This document shows, piece after piece, positions 37,363-47,473 of a stretch of DNA of 64,000 nt. Below the pieces are notes generated by a model. That model was given only the letters and a program-made list of their open reading frames with translations, did not search any database and had not been told where the DNA came from. This DNA comes from Rubrivivax sp. Its GTDB lineage: Bacteria > Pseudomonadota > Gammaproteobacteria > Burkholderiales > Burkholderiaceae_C. Within the stretch, counting starts at the first letter, position 1; each line of letters begins with the position of its first letter. The translations under genes were made by a program, and so were the position numbers. The stretch is from assembly GCA_030681795.1 (NCBI GenBank), contig JAUXRG010000044.1, positions 45,943 to 109,942 on the forward strand. Direction: 5' to 3'.

Positions 37363-39747
37363 TCACACGGCATCGGCGGCGGCTGGCGCACCGGAGCGCG
37401 CGCCGCGGTGCCGCGCAAAGGCGGCGGAGAGCAGCAGCGCCAGTAGCGCGCCGGGCGCCACGACGCGGCCGATCGCCGACAGCGCCGGGATGCCGGACAG
37501 GGCGATCAGCCCGAAGGACAGCACGGTGGTCAGGTTGGCCAGCAGCAGCGAGGCCAGCATGTCGTCCCGTGGCGGGCCTTCGGCCTGCGCGAGGTCGAAG
37601 AACAGCGCGTAGTTCGAGCCGACGGCCACCACCAGCAGCAGGCCCACCAGGTGCAGGATGCCCAGCGGCACCTGCAGCAGGTACAGCCCGGCCATCGTCA
37701 ATACGACGGCCAGGGCGAGCGGTAGACAAACCGCCAGCAGGCGCGGCAGCGAGCGCAGCCGCCAGGCGATCAGCAGCACGACGGCGACGGCCCCGACGAG
37801 AGCCTGCACCTGCGCTTCCTGCAGGTAGTGCCGGTACAGGCGCCGCAGTTCCACTGGGACATCCAACACCTGCGCGCCGGGCTGGCCAGCCGCAGCCTGT
37901 TGCACGGCGGCCAGGTCGAGCGTGCCCGTGGGAGTCGGATCCAGGGTCAGGAGGGCCGCCCAGGAGCCATCGGCGCGGCGCAGCAGCAGGTTGCCCACCA
38001 GCGGGGCGGCGGGCGTGCCGCGGATCGACTGCAGCGTCAGCGGCGCGGTGCCACGGGCCGCAGCCACGTCAGCCAGGAAGGGTGCCAGCCGCCCGGGGGC
38101 GAGCGGCCCGCCGGCGGTGGCCTGCGCCAATGCCGCCGCCAGATCGTCGGCCTGGGGCAGCGCGGCCAGGCGCTGCTGCTGCGTGGCCACGCTGGGCAGC
38201 AGCCGGGTCGGGCTGCGGTAGCCGCCGATCAGGCCCCTGTCGACCAGGGCATCGAGCCGTGCGCCGACACTCTCGGCGGCCTGCAGCACGGCCTGCACAT
38301 CGGCCGCCTGCACGACGACGACGGCGCCGCCGTCGCGGTCGCCCAGATCGGCACGCAGGCTGGCGTCCAGCGCCAGGGCCCGGGCCGGCACCGGGCTCAG
38401 CGACGACAGATCGGCGGCCCACAGGCGGTCGTGCTTCCACACCAGCAGCGCCAGGCTGGCCAGGCCGAGCGCGGCGACGACACGGCGCACACGCGGCATC
38501 GCGCGCACGATCGCCGAGGCGATGCTCGCCAGGCGCTGCCGCGCACCGGTGCCACGCGCCCCGTGGGGCACCAGCACCGGCAGCACGAAACGCGTGGTCA
38601 GGGCGGCGGCCACGAGCCCCGCGATCGAGAACACCCCCAGCTGCGACAGCCCCGGAAACCCCGACAGGGCCAACGCCGCGAATCCGCACACCGACGTCAG
38701 CAGGCCCAGGCGCACGGTGGGCCAGCTCTCGCGCAACCAGGCGCGCCAGCCTGCGGCGCCGAGGCCGGTGGCATGGGCCTGGATCAGGTAGTAGATGCCG
38801 TAGTCCACGGCCTCCCCGATGAGCGTGGAGCCGAAGCCCAGCGTGACGCCGTGCACCGTGCCGAAGACCAGGCTCACGGCGGCAATGCCGGCCACGACGC
38901 CGCTGGCCACCGGCAGCGCGGCCGCACCCAGCGCCGCGGGCGAGCCGAAGGCCAAGAGCAGCAGCGCACCCATCAACACCGTGCCGGCGATGGCCAGGCG
39001 TTGCACTTCGGACTCGATCTGGGCGCGGCTGTCGACCGAGAACTTCGGCGCGCCGCTGAGCTGCAGCACCAGGCCCTGCGCCCCCTGCGGCGCGAAGGCG
39101 GTGCGGATCTGCGCCATCGCCGCGGCTTGCGCGTCCAGGTCGGCGCCGGCCGCCGCCGTCACCGCCACCAGCATCGCGCGCTGGCCGTCGCGCGATACCC
39201 AGACGCCGTCGAGCGTGCGCGGGCCGCTCCCGGGCAGGCTGGCCGCGGCGATCTCCTGGGTCTCGCCCGTGGGGTCGCGCTCCAGCAGCGGCTTGACCAG
39301 CCTGCCCGCGGGGGTGCCGAGCAGCGACAGGGTGTCGTCGATCGCATCGCGCAGGCCGGCGGGAGTGAAGCGCTGGGCGTCGACCGCCGGGCTCAGGAGG
39401 TAGCGGTGTTGCACGACCCAGGCGCCGACATCGGCCCAGGCCGACTGTTCGCCGTTGTGCACCTGTTCGAAGCGCTTGTCCTGGCGCAGCGCAGCGGCCA
39501 CGGCGCGCGAGGCGGCCGCACGCTGGGCCGGCTGGCCGCCTTCGATGCCCAACATGAAGGTGCGCGCCGACATGCCGCTGCGCAACTGCTCGATGAGCAC
39601 GCGCTGACGCGCGTCCGGCGCCGCCGGCAGGAAGGCCGACAGGTCGGTGCTGACCTGCATGCGCAGGATCACCAGCATGCCGGCTGCCAGCAGGCCCAGC
39701 CAGGCCAGCAACGTGGTGGCGCTGCGCCAGGGCGGGTGGGCCGTCAC
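37363..39747 (-). CDS. MMPL/RND-type lipid exporter (ApeM-like)
   Basis: 794 aa, two groups of TM helices; large periplasmic domain starting VSTDLSAFLPAAPDARQRVLIEQLRSGMSART. Confidence 0.85.
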   Translation of the reverse strand: MTAHPPWRSATTLLAWLGLLAAGMLVILRMQVSTDLSAFLPAAPDARQRVLIEQLRSGMSARTFMLGIEGGQPAQRAAASRAVAAALRQDKRFEQVHNGEQSAWADVGAWVVQHRYLLSPAVDAQRFTPAGLRDAIDDTLSLLGTPAGRLVKPLLERDPTGETQEIAAASLPGSGPRTLDGVWVSRDGQRAMLVAVTAAAGADLDAQAAAMAQIRTAFAPQGAQGLVLQLSGAPKFSVDSRAQIESEVQRLAIAGTVLMGALLLLAFGSPAALGAAALPVASGVVAGIAAVSLVFGTVHGVTLGFGSTLIGEAVDYGIYYLIQAHATGLGAAGWRAWLRESWPTVRLGLLTSVCGFAALALSGFPGLSQLGVFSIAGLVAAALTTRFVLPVLVPHGARGTGARQRLASIASAIVRAMPRVRRVVAALGLASLALLVWKHDRLWAADLSSLSPVPARALALDASLRADLGDRDGGAVVVVQAADVQAVLQAAESVGARLDALVDRGLIGGYRSPTRLLPSVATQQQRLAALPQADDLAAALAQATAGGPLAPGRLAPFLADVAAARGTAPLTLQSIRGTPAAPLVGNLLLRRADGSWAALLTLDPTPTGTLDLAAVQQAAAGQPGAQVLDVPVELRRLYRHYLQEAQVQALVGAVAVVLLIAWRLRSLPRLLAVCLPLALAVVLTMAGLYLLQVPLGILHLVGLLLVVAVGSNYALFFDLAQAEGPPRDDMLASLLLANLTTVLSFGLIALSGIPALSAIGRVVAPGALLALLLSAAFARHRGARSGAPAAADAV

Positions 39748-40358
39748 GGCGCGGCGGCGCGCGGTGGCGCGGCTTGCGCCTGCGCCTCGATGGTCATCAC
39801 GGAGCGGTCGCCGTCGGCCAGCTGCACTTCCACGCGGCGCATCTCGGATTGCCGGCCGTCGATGCGCATCTGCTTGATGACCGAGAGCAGGCGCTGCTCA
39901 CGGGGCGTCAGCGTCAGCGTCCATGCCGCGGCGTTGCCGATGACAGCCGGCACGAATGACTCGCGCAGGGCGTCGGCGTTGCCGGTCAGCGTGCCGCGCA
40001 CCGCCGTGATGATGGCGCCCATCTCGGGCACGGCGTCAAGCGAGAACTGGCGCGCACGGCCGGCGCGTTCCACCGTCACCGATGCGCCCTCCACCGTCAT
40101 GGACTCCAGGCGCGGCTTCAGGGTGGTGCGCGCAAAGCGGTTGGGGGCCGTGAAGCTGATTTGCCCGCTGGAAGCCAGCGGTTTGTCCAGGCCCTGCACG
40201 AACCTCTCTTCGGTGAAGTGGGCCTCGCCGCTGCGCCGCTGGGCGAGCAGGTCCATGAGCTCGGGCAGGTTGAAGGCCAGGGCCTGCAGCGGCGCCGCCG
40301 CCATCCAGGCGATCGGCAAGGCGAGCAGCAGGCGACGGCCCCAGTCAATGCTTGCCAT
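39744..40358 (-). CDS. LolA-like outer-membrane lipoprotein carrier (ApeL-like)
   Basis: Signal peptide; FNLPELMDLLAQRRSGEAHFTEERFVQGLDKPLASSGQISFTAPNRFARTTLKP. Confidence 0.82.
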   Translation of the reverse strand: MASIDWGRRLLLALPIAWMAAAPLQALAFNLPELMDLLAQRRSGEAHFTEERFVQGLDKPLASSGQISFTAPNRFARTTLKPRLESMTVEGASVTVERAGRARQFSLDAVPEMGAIITAVRGTLTGNADALRESFVPAVIGNAAAWTLTLTPREQRLLSVIKQMRIDGRQSEMRRVEVQLADGDRSVMTIEAQAQAAPPRAAAP

Positions 40359-41304
40359 CCGGATTCCAGAAGTCATGGAAGTTGAACCAGTTGTAGGGTG
40401 CCTCGCGGCACACCGCCTCCAAACGCGCGACATAGGCTCGCAGTGCGCCGTGCACCTGCTCGGCCCCGCCCGCGGCGCTCGGCGCACCCGGCCTGAAGTC
40501 GACCAGGGGCTCGAAGCGTAGTTCATATTGCGCGCCGCCCCGGTACAGCGCGGCCATGAAGTACACGCGCTGGCGCAACAGCAGGGCCAGGCGCAGCGGA
40601 CCCTCGGAGAACGGTGCGTCCTGGCCCAGGAAGGGGAGGTCGACCAGACCCGCGCGCCCGGGTTCGGCGGCGAGGTAGCGGTCGCCCAGCATGCCGGCGA
40701 TGCCGCCGCCCGCCAGCCAGTCGCGGATGGCCAGGGTGGAGCCATGGCGGCCGATCGGGATGACGTCCAGGTGGGTCTGCGGCGCGATCGTCGCGAGCAC
40801 GCTGTGGATCATGCGCGCGTTGTCCGGGTACATCACCATCGCCACGCGCAACCCCGGTCGGCTGGCCCCGACGGCGTGGAGTGCCTCGAAGCTGCCGATA
40901 TGCGCCCCCACCAGCACGGCGCCGCGGCCGTCGGAGACCGCGGCCTCGAGTTCGTCGGTGCCTTGGTGGCGAATGTCGAAGGCGCCCAGTTCCCCGCGTG
41001 CGAAATACACGCGGTCGAGCACGGTCGAGGCAAAGGCATGGAAGTGGCGGTAAAGGTCGGACCAGCGCACGCGCCGGCCCAGCACACGCGCCAGGTAGCG
41101 CTTCGATTGCCGGCGCGGCCCCGGCGCGAAGAGCAGGAAGTAGATCGTGATCGGCACCAGCACGGCCCGCGCGACGCGGCGCCCCACTGTGATGGCGATC
41201 CACGCCATCAGGCGCAGCGCCGGCAGGCTGCTGCGTTCGCGGGCCTGGGCCCAGTCGGCCCGCTGCGCGGCGGGGTCGGACGGCGTGGGCCGAGGCGCAG
41301 TCAT
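40345..41304 (-). CDS. LpxL/HtrB-like acyltransferase
   Basis: GRGAVLVGAHIGSFEALHAVG...VIPIGRHGSTLAIRDWLAGGGIAGMLGDRYLA. Confidence 0.85.
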   Translation of the reverse strand: MTAPRPTPSDPAAQRADWAQARERSSLPALRLMAWIAITVGRRVARAVLVPITIYFLLFAPGPRRQSKRYLARVLGRRVRWSDLYRHFHAFASTVLDRVYFARGELGAFDIRHQGTDELEAAVSDGRGAVLVGAHIGSFEALHAVGASRPGLRVAMVMYPDNARMIHSVLATIAPQTHLDVIPIGRHGSTLAIRDWLAGGGIAGMLGDRYLAAEPGRAGLVDLPFLGQDAPFSEGPLRLALLLRQRVYFMAALYRGGAQYELRFEPLVDFRPGAPSAAGGAEQVHGALRAYVARLEAVCREAPYNWFNFHDFWNPDGKH

Positions 41305-41627
41305 GGGCGCATGGCCGCGGACAGCCTGCCGCGCGCCACCGTGGTGGTGCCGCGCTGGATCTCGAAACCGACACCGTGCTCACGCGCCGTCAAGCCGATG
41401 CGCAAGGCCGTGCCCGGGCCCACGGGCGCGAGGAACTTCAATTCATCGATGCGGGGCGTCGGGCCGAGCCGCCCGGACATGCCCGCGTCCCGGGCGATGG
41501 CTTGCATCACCAACGAGGCCAGCACCACGCCCGGCAGCACCGGGGCGCGCGGAAAGTGCCCGGCGAAGCTGGGGTGGTCGACCGGGATGGCCACGTCGAC
41601 CCAGCGGGTGTCCGGCGCAGGGGTCAT
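41301..41627 (-). CDS. Small hotdog 3-hydroxyacyl-ACP dehydratase (ApeI-like)
   Basis: VDHPSFAGHFPRAPVLPGVVLASLVMQAI (FabZ-like GHFP..PVLPGV). Confidence 0.85.
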   Translation of the reverse strand: MTPAPDTRWVDVAIPVDHPSFAGHFPRAPVLPGVVLASLVMQAIARDAGMSGRLGPTPRIDELKFLAPVGPGTALRIGLTAREHGVGFEIQRGTTTVARGRLSAAMRP

Positions 41628-42991
41628 TTCGCGCCTCGCGCCAGCGTGTCGAGCGCGAACTGGCGCCACTCGGCCGCCGGGAGCTTGCCGGTGGCCGCGC
41701 GCGGCAGCTCGGCCACATGCACCACGCGGCGCGGCACGAAGGCCGGCTCCAGGTGCTTGCGCAGCGCCGCGACGATGCGGCGCGCCTCCAGCCCGGGCGC
41801 GACGACGAAGGCGACGGGTCGCACGACGCCATCGGCCACGTCGTCCGGCAGCCAGAATGCACCGTCCTCGATGCCGGCTATGCGGTTGAGCTGGAAGTCG
41901 AGGTGCGCCAGCGAACTGCGCTTGCCGGCCACGTGGATGATGTCGCCCGTGCGGCCGAGGAGGCGGAAGCGGCGTTCGTCCAGCAGTTCGAGCACGTCGC
42001 CCAGCGGCGTGGGCTCCAGCACATGCCCGCCGCTGACGATGGTGCGTTCGCCGTCGGCGGTGTCCTGCACCTGCAGGCGCAGGTCGCCCAGGGTGCACCA
42101 GACCTCACCCTCGGTGGTGCGGCGCGTGGCCACCTGGCCGGCTTCGGTGCAGCCGTAGATCTCCACCAGCCGGCAGCCCAGGGCTTGCTCGGCCTGCGCC
42201 GCCAGTTGCGGCGACAACGGGGCCGTGGCCGACAGCACCAGGTCCACCGGGGGCAGCGCCAGCTTGGCGGCGAGCAAGGTCTTGAGGTGAAAGGGCGTGG
42301 TCACCAGCGCACGTGGGCGCGGCATGCGCCGCAGGCTGTCGGCCACGTCGGCCGGGTAGTAGGGTCGGCCGGCATCGAAAGCGGCGCCGGCCAGCAGCGC
42401 CAGCAGCACGCTCGATTCGAAGCCGTAGGCGTGCTGCGGCGGCACGGTGGCCACGATCCCCAGCCCGGCGATCGACGACCAGCCCATCAGTTCGGCCAGC
42501 CGTTCGGCTTCGGCGGCGATATTGACCTGCAACGCACCCCAACGCTTGCGGTGCGGCTGCGGCGTCCCAGTGGAACCAGAGGTCAACAGGCACACCGCGT
42601 CCTGTTCGGCGTCCACCAGGGGCTGCACCGTCACGGCGTCGCGCCCGCCGTCGCGCGTCAGCTGCACAACCTGCAGCCCGCCGGCGTCCAGGTCGGGGGT
42701 GTCGGCGAGCACATAAGGGTCGAACCCGGGCTGGTGCAGATGCTGCAAGGTCTGCGGCATGCTGTTCGGCGGCATCAGACTGGCTTGGCCCCGCAGCAAG
42801 GCGGCCACGGTGCCGACGGCGAAGAGGTAGCGGTCGGTGCACAGGTTGACCGCCTGGCCGCGGGGGGGCAGGCGCTCGGCCAGGGCCACGGCGTCGGCCA
42901 GGAACTCGCCGGCCGTGATGGCCACGCCGGCGCGCCAGGCCACTGGGCTGGCCAGGTCACGCAGGCCGAGGGCAGGCACCCGGCGCGTCAT
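41624..42991 (-). CDS. AMP-dependent acyl-CoA/acyl-ACP synthetase (ApeH-like)
   Basis: LLTSGSTGTPQPHRKRWGALQ (P-loop), VEIYGCTEAGQVATR, LLGRTGDIIHVAGKR, ATGKLP. Confidence 0.9.
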   Translation of the reverse strand: MTRRVPALGLRDLASPVAWRAGVAITAGEFLADAVALAERLPPRGQAVNLCTDRYLFAVGTVAALLRGQASLMPPNSMPQTLQHLHQPGFDPYVLADTPDLDAGGLQVVQLTRDGGRDAVTVQPLVDAEQDAVCLLTSGSTGTPQPHRKRWGALQVNIAAEAERLAELMGWSSIAGLGIVATVPPQHAYGFESSVLLALLAGAAFDAGRPYYPADVADSLRRMPRPRALVTTPFHLKTLLAAKLALPPVDLVLSATAPLSPQLAAQAEQALGCRLVEIYGCTEAGQVATRRTTEGEVWCTLGDLRLQVQDTADGERTIVSGGHVLEPTPLGDVLELLDERRFRLLGRTGDIIHVAGKRSSLAHLDFQLNRIAGIEDGAFWLPDDVADGVVRPVAFVVAPGLEARRIVAALRKHLEPAFVPRRVVHVAELPRAATGKLPAAEWRQFALDTLARGAK

Positions 42992-43647
42992 CTGGGGCCG
43001 CGCCCGGCCTTGGCGGCATGCTCCTGCCGGGCATGGGCGTGCCAGGCGCGCCATGCATCGGTGATCGACGCGCGCTCGAACTCGGGGTGGCGCAGGTGGC
43101 GGAATACCTGCTCGCCGGCGAACAGCGCCACCACCGCTGCGGGCGTCACCAGGTTGGCGAACAGCGACCACCAGGACCACGGCGCCCAGGCAAACAAGGC
43201 GACCGAGGCCACCGCCATGACGACGAAATAGGCCGCCCAGAGTGCCGTCAGCCGGCGTGTATAGGCCTGCAGGGCCGGTGTGAAGTCGCGGTGCACATGG
43301 GCGGCCAGGCGGGTGATCAAGGCGGTCGATCCCTTGCGCAGCGTGCTGGCAAACACGGTGCACATCGCCACGTTGATGCCCACGTACTGCAGCACGTACA
43401 GGCGTTGCACATTCTCGGCGCCGCCCAGCGCCAGCGCGCCAGCGATGAGTGCCAGTGCCGCGCCGCAGCCGGCGAGCGACAGCACATCACGGCGGGCCAG
43501 TGCCGTGCCGACCAGGCCCAGCACGATCGGCCCCAGGATCACCGCCGCAGCCCAGGGGGCGCCCGGGGCGTGAAGCATCAACCCATGCGACAGCAGCCCG
43601 TAGGCCGCCACGGCGGCCGCACCGGCCAGCGGGCCGCGCATGGACAT
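42988..43647 (-). CDS. COG4648-like integral membrane protein (ApeG-like)
   Basis: ~6 TM segments; NVQRLYVLQYVGINVAMCTVFASTLRKGSTALITRLAAHVHRDFTPALQAYTRRLT; position between ligase and ACP. Confidence 0.75.
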   Translation of the reverse strand: MSMRGPLAGAAAVAAYGLLSHGLMLHAPGAPWAAAVILGPIVLGLVGTALARRDVLSLAGCGAALALIAGALALGGAENVQRLYVLQYVGINVAMCTVFASTLRKGSTALITRLAAHVHRDFTPALQAYTRRLTALWAAYFVVMAVASVALFAWAPWSWWSLFANLVTPAAVVALFAGEQVFRHLRHPEFERASITDAWRAWHAHARQEHAAKAGRGPR

Positions 43648-43666
43648 GGTTCAGGTCCCGGACGGG

Positions 43667-43972
43667 CTAGATCGTGCGGTGCTTGGCCACGTGGGCGGCC
43701 AGGCTGCGCAGGGACTGGAGAATGTGCTCGTTGTCCGCGTCGTCCGAGCGCAACTGGAATCCGTAGCGCCGCGAAACTTCGAGTGCGAGTTCGAGGATGT
43801 CGATCGAGTCCAGCCCCAGGCCCTCGCCGTAAATCGGCGCCGTCGGGTCCACCGTGGCCGGGTCCACTTCGAGGTTCAGCGCATTCACGAGGAGCACGGT
43901 CAGCTCGCGCTCCAGGGCCTGCTGGTCGGGGGACACGCCTGCGACGGGCGTGGTGGTGACGTTGACTGACAT
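43667..43972 (-). CDS. Acyl carrier protein
   Basis: TAPIYGEGLGLDSIDILELALEVSRRYG with phosphopantetheine Ser in DSID. Confidence 0.92.
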   Translation of the reverse strand: MSVNVTTTPVAGVSPDQQALERELTVLLVNALNLEVDPATVDPTAPIYGEGLGLDSIDILELALEVSRRYGFQLRSDDADNEHILQSLRSLAAHVAKHRTI

Positions 43973-44063
43973 GTTCTCCCCAGGGGGCTAGGTTCGAGCC
44001 AAAAACCCGCAATTTTACCGGAGCAGGCTTCCCACCCCCGTCTGCTGCCGTGGCGCCGTTGTG

Positions 44064-44090
44064 CACGGGCCTCACGGGCCTGACGGGCCG
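44064..44090. repeat. Short tandem repeat, three 9-bp units (CACGGGCCT, CACGGGCCT, GACGGGCCG)
   Basis: Read directly between the ACP gene and the HerA-like gene. Confidence 0.8.
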
Positions 44091-44133
44091 GCGCCGACCT
44101 GCATGCCCTTGAAGCGGTCGACGTGGAGCCGGC

Positions 44134-45705
44134 TCAACGCCGCCGCGAGCCCCCCAGCAGCGAGCCCAGCACGCCGCGGATGATCTCGCGGCCCACGGCT
44201 GAGCCGATGCTGCGCACGGCTGAAGTGGCCGCCTTTTCGGCCAGGCCTTCGCGGCGCCCGCCGCGCGGGCCGGTGCTGCCGAAGAGCGCGTCCTTCAGGC
44301 CACCCATCAGGCCGCCGCCTTCATCGGCCGCGGGGGCCGGGCCCGCGCCGCCGGGCAGGCCGGCGGGCAGGCGGGGCGCCCCCGCCGCCGAACCGGCCCC
44401 GCCGGCTGCGGGGGGGGCCTCGCCACCCACGGCGCGGCCCTTGATCCGCTCGTAGGCCGATTCGCGGTCCGCGACCTTTTCGTAGGCGCCGGCGACCAGC
44501 GAGCCGGCGATCAAGGCTTGCCGCTGCTCTGGCTTGATGGGGCCGATCTGGCTGCCCGGCGGCAGCACGAAAACGCGCTCGGTCACGCTCGGTCGGCCCT
44601 TGGCGTCGAGAAAGCTCACCAGCGCCTCGCCGACCTGCAGGTCCATGATCGCCGCGGCCATGTCGCCCAGCGCCGGGTTGGGGCGCATCGTCTCGGCGGC
44701 AGCCTTCACCGCCTTCTGGTCGCGCGGCGTGAAGGCGCGCAGCGCGTGCTGCACGCGGTTGCCCAGCTGCGCGAGCACGGTGTCGGGGACGTCCAGCGGG
44801 TTCTGCGTCACGAAGTACACGCCCACGCCCTTGCTGCGCACCAGGCGTACGACGAGCTCGATGCGTTCCACCAGCGCCGCGGGGGCGTCCTTGAAGAGCA
44901 GGTGCGCTTCGTCGAAGAAGAATACGAGCTTGGGCTTTTCGAGATCGCCCACCTCGGGCAGCGTCTCGAACAGTTCACTCAGCATCCAGAGCAGGAAGGT
45001 GGCGTACAGCCGCGGCGCGTTCATCAGCTGGTCGGCGGCGAGGATGTTGATGACGCCCTTGCCGTCGACGGTCTGCATGAAGTCGCTGATGTCGAGCATG
45101 GGCTCGCCGAAGAACTTGTCGCCGCCTTGCTCTTCGATCTGCAGCAGCCCGCGCTGGATGGCGCCCACGCTGGCCGCGCTGATATTGCCGTACTCGGTGG
45201 TGAACTGGGCGGCGTTCTCGCCCACGTATTGCAACGCGGCGCGCAGGTCCTTCATGTCCAGCAGCAGCAGGCCGTTGTCGTCGCAGATCTTGAATACCAG
45301 GCTCAGCACGCCGGCCTGGGTTTCGTTGAGCGCCAGCATGCGCGTGAGCAGCAGCGGCCCCATGTCCGACACGGTGGCGCGCACGGGGTGGCCTTGCCTG
45401 CCGAAGACGTCCCACAGCGTGGCCGGGCAGGTCACGGGCTCGGGCGGGGGCAGGCCGCGTTCCTTCAGCACCGCGGCCAGCTTGGGGCTGAGGCTGCCGG
45501 GCTGGCTGATGCCGGTGAGGTCGCCCTTCACGTCGGCCATGAATACCGGCACGCCGAGCTTGCTGAAATTCTCAGCCAGCGTCTGCAGCGTGATCGTCTT
45601 GCCGGTGCCGGTGGCGCCGGTGATCAGCCCGTGGCGGTTGGCCAGCGCGGGCAGCAGGTGGCATTCGATGTCGCCGTGCCGGGCGACGAGGATGGGGTCG
45701 GGCAT
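44134..45705 (-). CDS. HerA-like (YjgR/DUF853) ATPase
   Basis: [42 protein letters not shown]; Walker [13 protein letters not shown]. Confidence 0.93.
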   Translation of the reverse strand: MPDPILVARHGDIECHLLPALANRHGLITGATGTGKTITLQTLAENFSKLGVPVFMADVKGDLTGISQPGSLSPKLAAVLKERGLPPPEPVTCPATLWDVFGRQGHPVRATVSDMGPLLLTRMLALNETQAGVLSLVFKICDDNGLLLLDMKDLRAALQYVGENAAQFTTEYGNISAASVGAIQRGLLQIEEQGGDKFFGEPMLDISDFMQTVDGKGVINILAADQLMNAPRLYATFLLWMLSELFETLPEVGDLEKPKLVFFFDEAHLLFKDAPAALVERIELVVRLVRSKGVGVYFVTQNPLDVPDTVLAQLGNRVQHALRAFTPRDQKAVKAAAETMRPNPALGDMAAAIMDLQVGEALVSFLDAKGRPSVTERVFVLPPGSQIGPIKPEQRQALIAGSLVAGAYEKVADRESAYERIKGRAVGGEAPPAAGGAGSAAGAPRLPAGLPGGAGPAPAADEGGGLMGGLKDALFGSTGPRGGRREGLAEKAATSAVRSIGSAVGREIIRGVLGSLLGGSRRR

Positions 45706-45926
45706 CGCGCTTACTCCTTGAGCCTTGCAGCGCCGGCGAGTCTATCCGGGCGGCCGCGGTGGGTGCGTTCTCGCTCCGCCGCCCAAGGCACCCGCCGGAT
45801 TGGGGGGTGCGTCTTGCGGTTGAGGGTTTTTCCGCTTCACTTTGCCGCCGCGTTCAAGCCTGATGCGCAGCCTCGTGGCCGCCGGCCCTTTCCGGCGGTC
45901 TGTGAACGTTCAATCCTGGAGACGTG

Positions 45927-47267
45927 ATGACCATCCTGAAGAGTTTTCGCCTGAGCGCCCTGGCGCTCGCCTGCGGCGCGACCCTGTCGGCGCACGCCGC
46001 CGACTATGTGCTGCAAGCCGCTTCATGGGGCGCCAAGCAGGACGCCGCGGTGGCCGCGGCCGGCGGCGCCGTGCGTTTCAGCCACGCCTCAGGCCTGGCC
46101 GTCGTGTCGTCCGACAAGGCCGACTTCCTGGCCCAGGCGCTGCGCGGCGGTGCCATCAACAGCGGCGCGGCCGATGCCGTGATCACGCAGGCGCCGGTGC
46201 GCGTGGTCGATGCCGATGCCTCGCAAGCCGTCAGTGGCACGCCCAACGACACCTTCTACCCCTTCGTCCAGTGGGCGCCGCAGTCGGTGAGCGCGCCGGC
46301 CGCCTGGGTTGCGGGCTACACCGGGCGCGGCGTGCGCGTGGCCGTCATCGACGGCGGGGTGTACGGTGCGCACCCGGATCTGGTGGCCAATATCGACGCC
46401 GCAGCGGCGCGCTCCTTCGCCACCGGCAGTGTCTGCGCCACACAGTGGAACTGCGACACGGGTACGTTCTGGCATGGCACCCACGTGTCGGGCATCATCG
46501 CCGCGCCGGCCAACGGCATCGGTGTGGTCGGCATCGCGCCGGAGGCGACCGTCGTGCCGGTGAAGGCCCTGCACAACGGCGGCGGCAGCTTCGGCTCGGT
46601 CATCCAGTCCATCATGTACGCGGCGACGGAAGGGCGCGCGGACATCATCAATATGAGCCTGGGCGCGGTATTCAATCGTGGCGGCCGCGATGCTGCCGAG
46701 CTGACCTCGGCGCTCAACCGCGCGGTGAACTTCGCCAGCGCTCAGGGCACGCTGGTCATCTCTTCGGCGGGCAACGACGGGTGGGATATCGACCACACCG
46801 GCAACGTCATCGTCACCCCGGCGCAGAGCGGCAACGGACTGGCGGTTTCCGCAACCGGGCCTTACGGGTTCGGCTACGGGGCAGACAATTTCTCGCGCTT
46901 CGCGAGCTACAGCAACTGGGGCAACTCGCTGGTGTCGCTGGCCGGGCCGGGCGGGGACTTCGCCTGGCCGACCAACGAGAACTGCACCAAGACGACGGCG
47001 ACCGGCGCCCCCATCACCCGGCCCTGCTGGGTCTTCGACATGGTGTTGTCGACGTCGCGTGCCGGCTACAGCTGGGCGGCGGGCACCTCGATGTCCGCCC
47101 CGGCCGTCGCCGCCGTCGCCGCACTCATCAAGCAGAAGAACCCCGGCATCTCGGTGGGTGCGCTGAAGAACAAGCTGATGAACTCGGCCGTCGACACCGG
47201 CAAGCCCGGCCACGACCCGTACTACGGCCGCGGCTACGTCAACGCCGCGCAGGCCATCGCCGACTGA
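45927..47267 (+). CDS. Secreted S8 (subtilisin-like) serine peptidase
   Basis: Signal peptide; VAVIDGGV (Asp), HGTHVSGIIAA (His), AGTSMSAPAVAAVAAL (Ser). Confidence 0.95.
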   Translation: MTILKSFRLSALALACGATLSAHAADYVLQAASWGAKQDAAVAAAGGAVRFSHASGLAVVSSDKADFLAQALRGGAINSGAADAVITQAPVRVVDADASQAVSGTPNDTFYPFVQWAPQSVSAPAAWVAGYTGRGVRVAVIDGGVYGAHPDLVANIDAAAARSFATGSVCATQWNCDTGTFWHGTHVSGIIAAPANGIGVVGIAPEATVVPVKALHNGGGSFGSVIQSIMYAATEGRADIINMSLGAVFNRGGRDAAELTSALNRAVNFASAQGTLVISSAGNDGWDIDHTGNVIVTPAQSGNGLAVSATGPYGFGYGADNFSRFASYSNWGNSLVSLAGPGGDFAWPTNENCTKTTATGAPITRPCWVFDMVLSTSRAGYSWAAGTSMSAPAVAAVAALIKQKNPGISVGALKNKLMNSAVDTGKPGHDPYYGRGYVNAAQAIAD

Positions 47268-47288
47268 CCGCGGGGCAAAGCCCCTCCC

Positions 47289-47310
47289 GACGGCGGCTTC
47301 GGCCGCCGTC
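47289..47310 (+). terminator. GC hairpin after S8 peptidase (gacggcggc-TTCG-gccgccgtc)
   Basis: Perfect 9-bp stem with TTCG loop 22 bp past the stop; no clear T-run follows. Confidence 0.5.
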
Positions 47311-47316
47311 GTCGCT

Positions 47317-47472
47317 TCAGGTCTCGGCCGCGAGCTGGTCCAGGCTGGCCTGGCACCAGCCGCGGTCGCTTTCATCCAGCGCTGCAAAGGCCTCGCGTGC
47401 CCGGGCCAGCGCCTGTGGGTGGCCGACGCTCTCGCCGGCGGCGCGCTCCGCGGTACCCATCGCCTCCCAGGC
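47317..47472 (-). pseudogene. Truncated C-terminal fragment of a paralogue of the 51809-52687 protein
   Basis: WEAMGTAERAAGESVGHPQALARAREAFAALDESDRGWCQASLDQLAAET vs WEAIGVAARAAGDSGNHQQALAQAREAFQALDEADRVGCKGSLDKLAAAP; 33/50 identical by hand; homology stops at the hicB stop. Confidence 0.8.
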
Positions 47473-47473
47473 G

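Noticed and set aside
37828-43231. Long plus-strand ORFs (897 aa, 694 aa) over the polyene cluster
   Set aside because: Antisense to well-supported MMPL, LolA, acyltransferase and ligase genes
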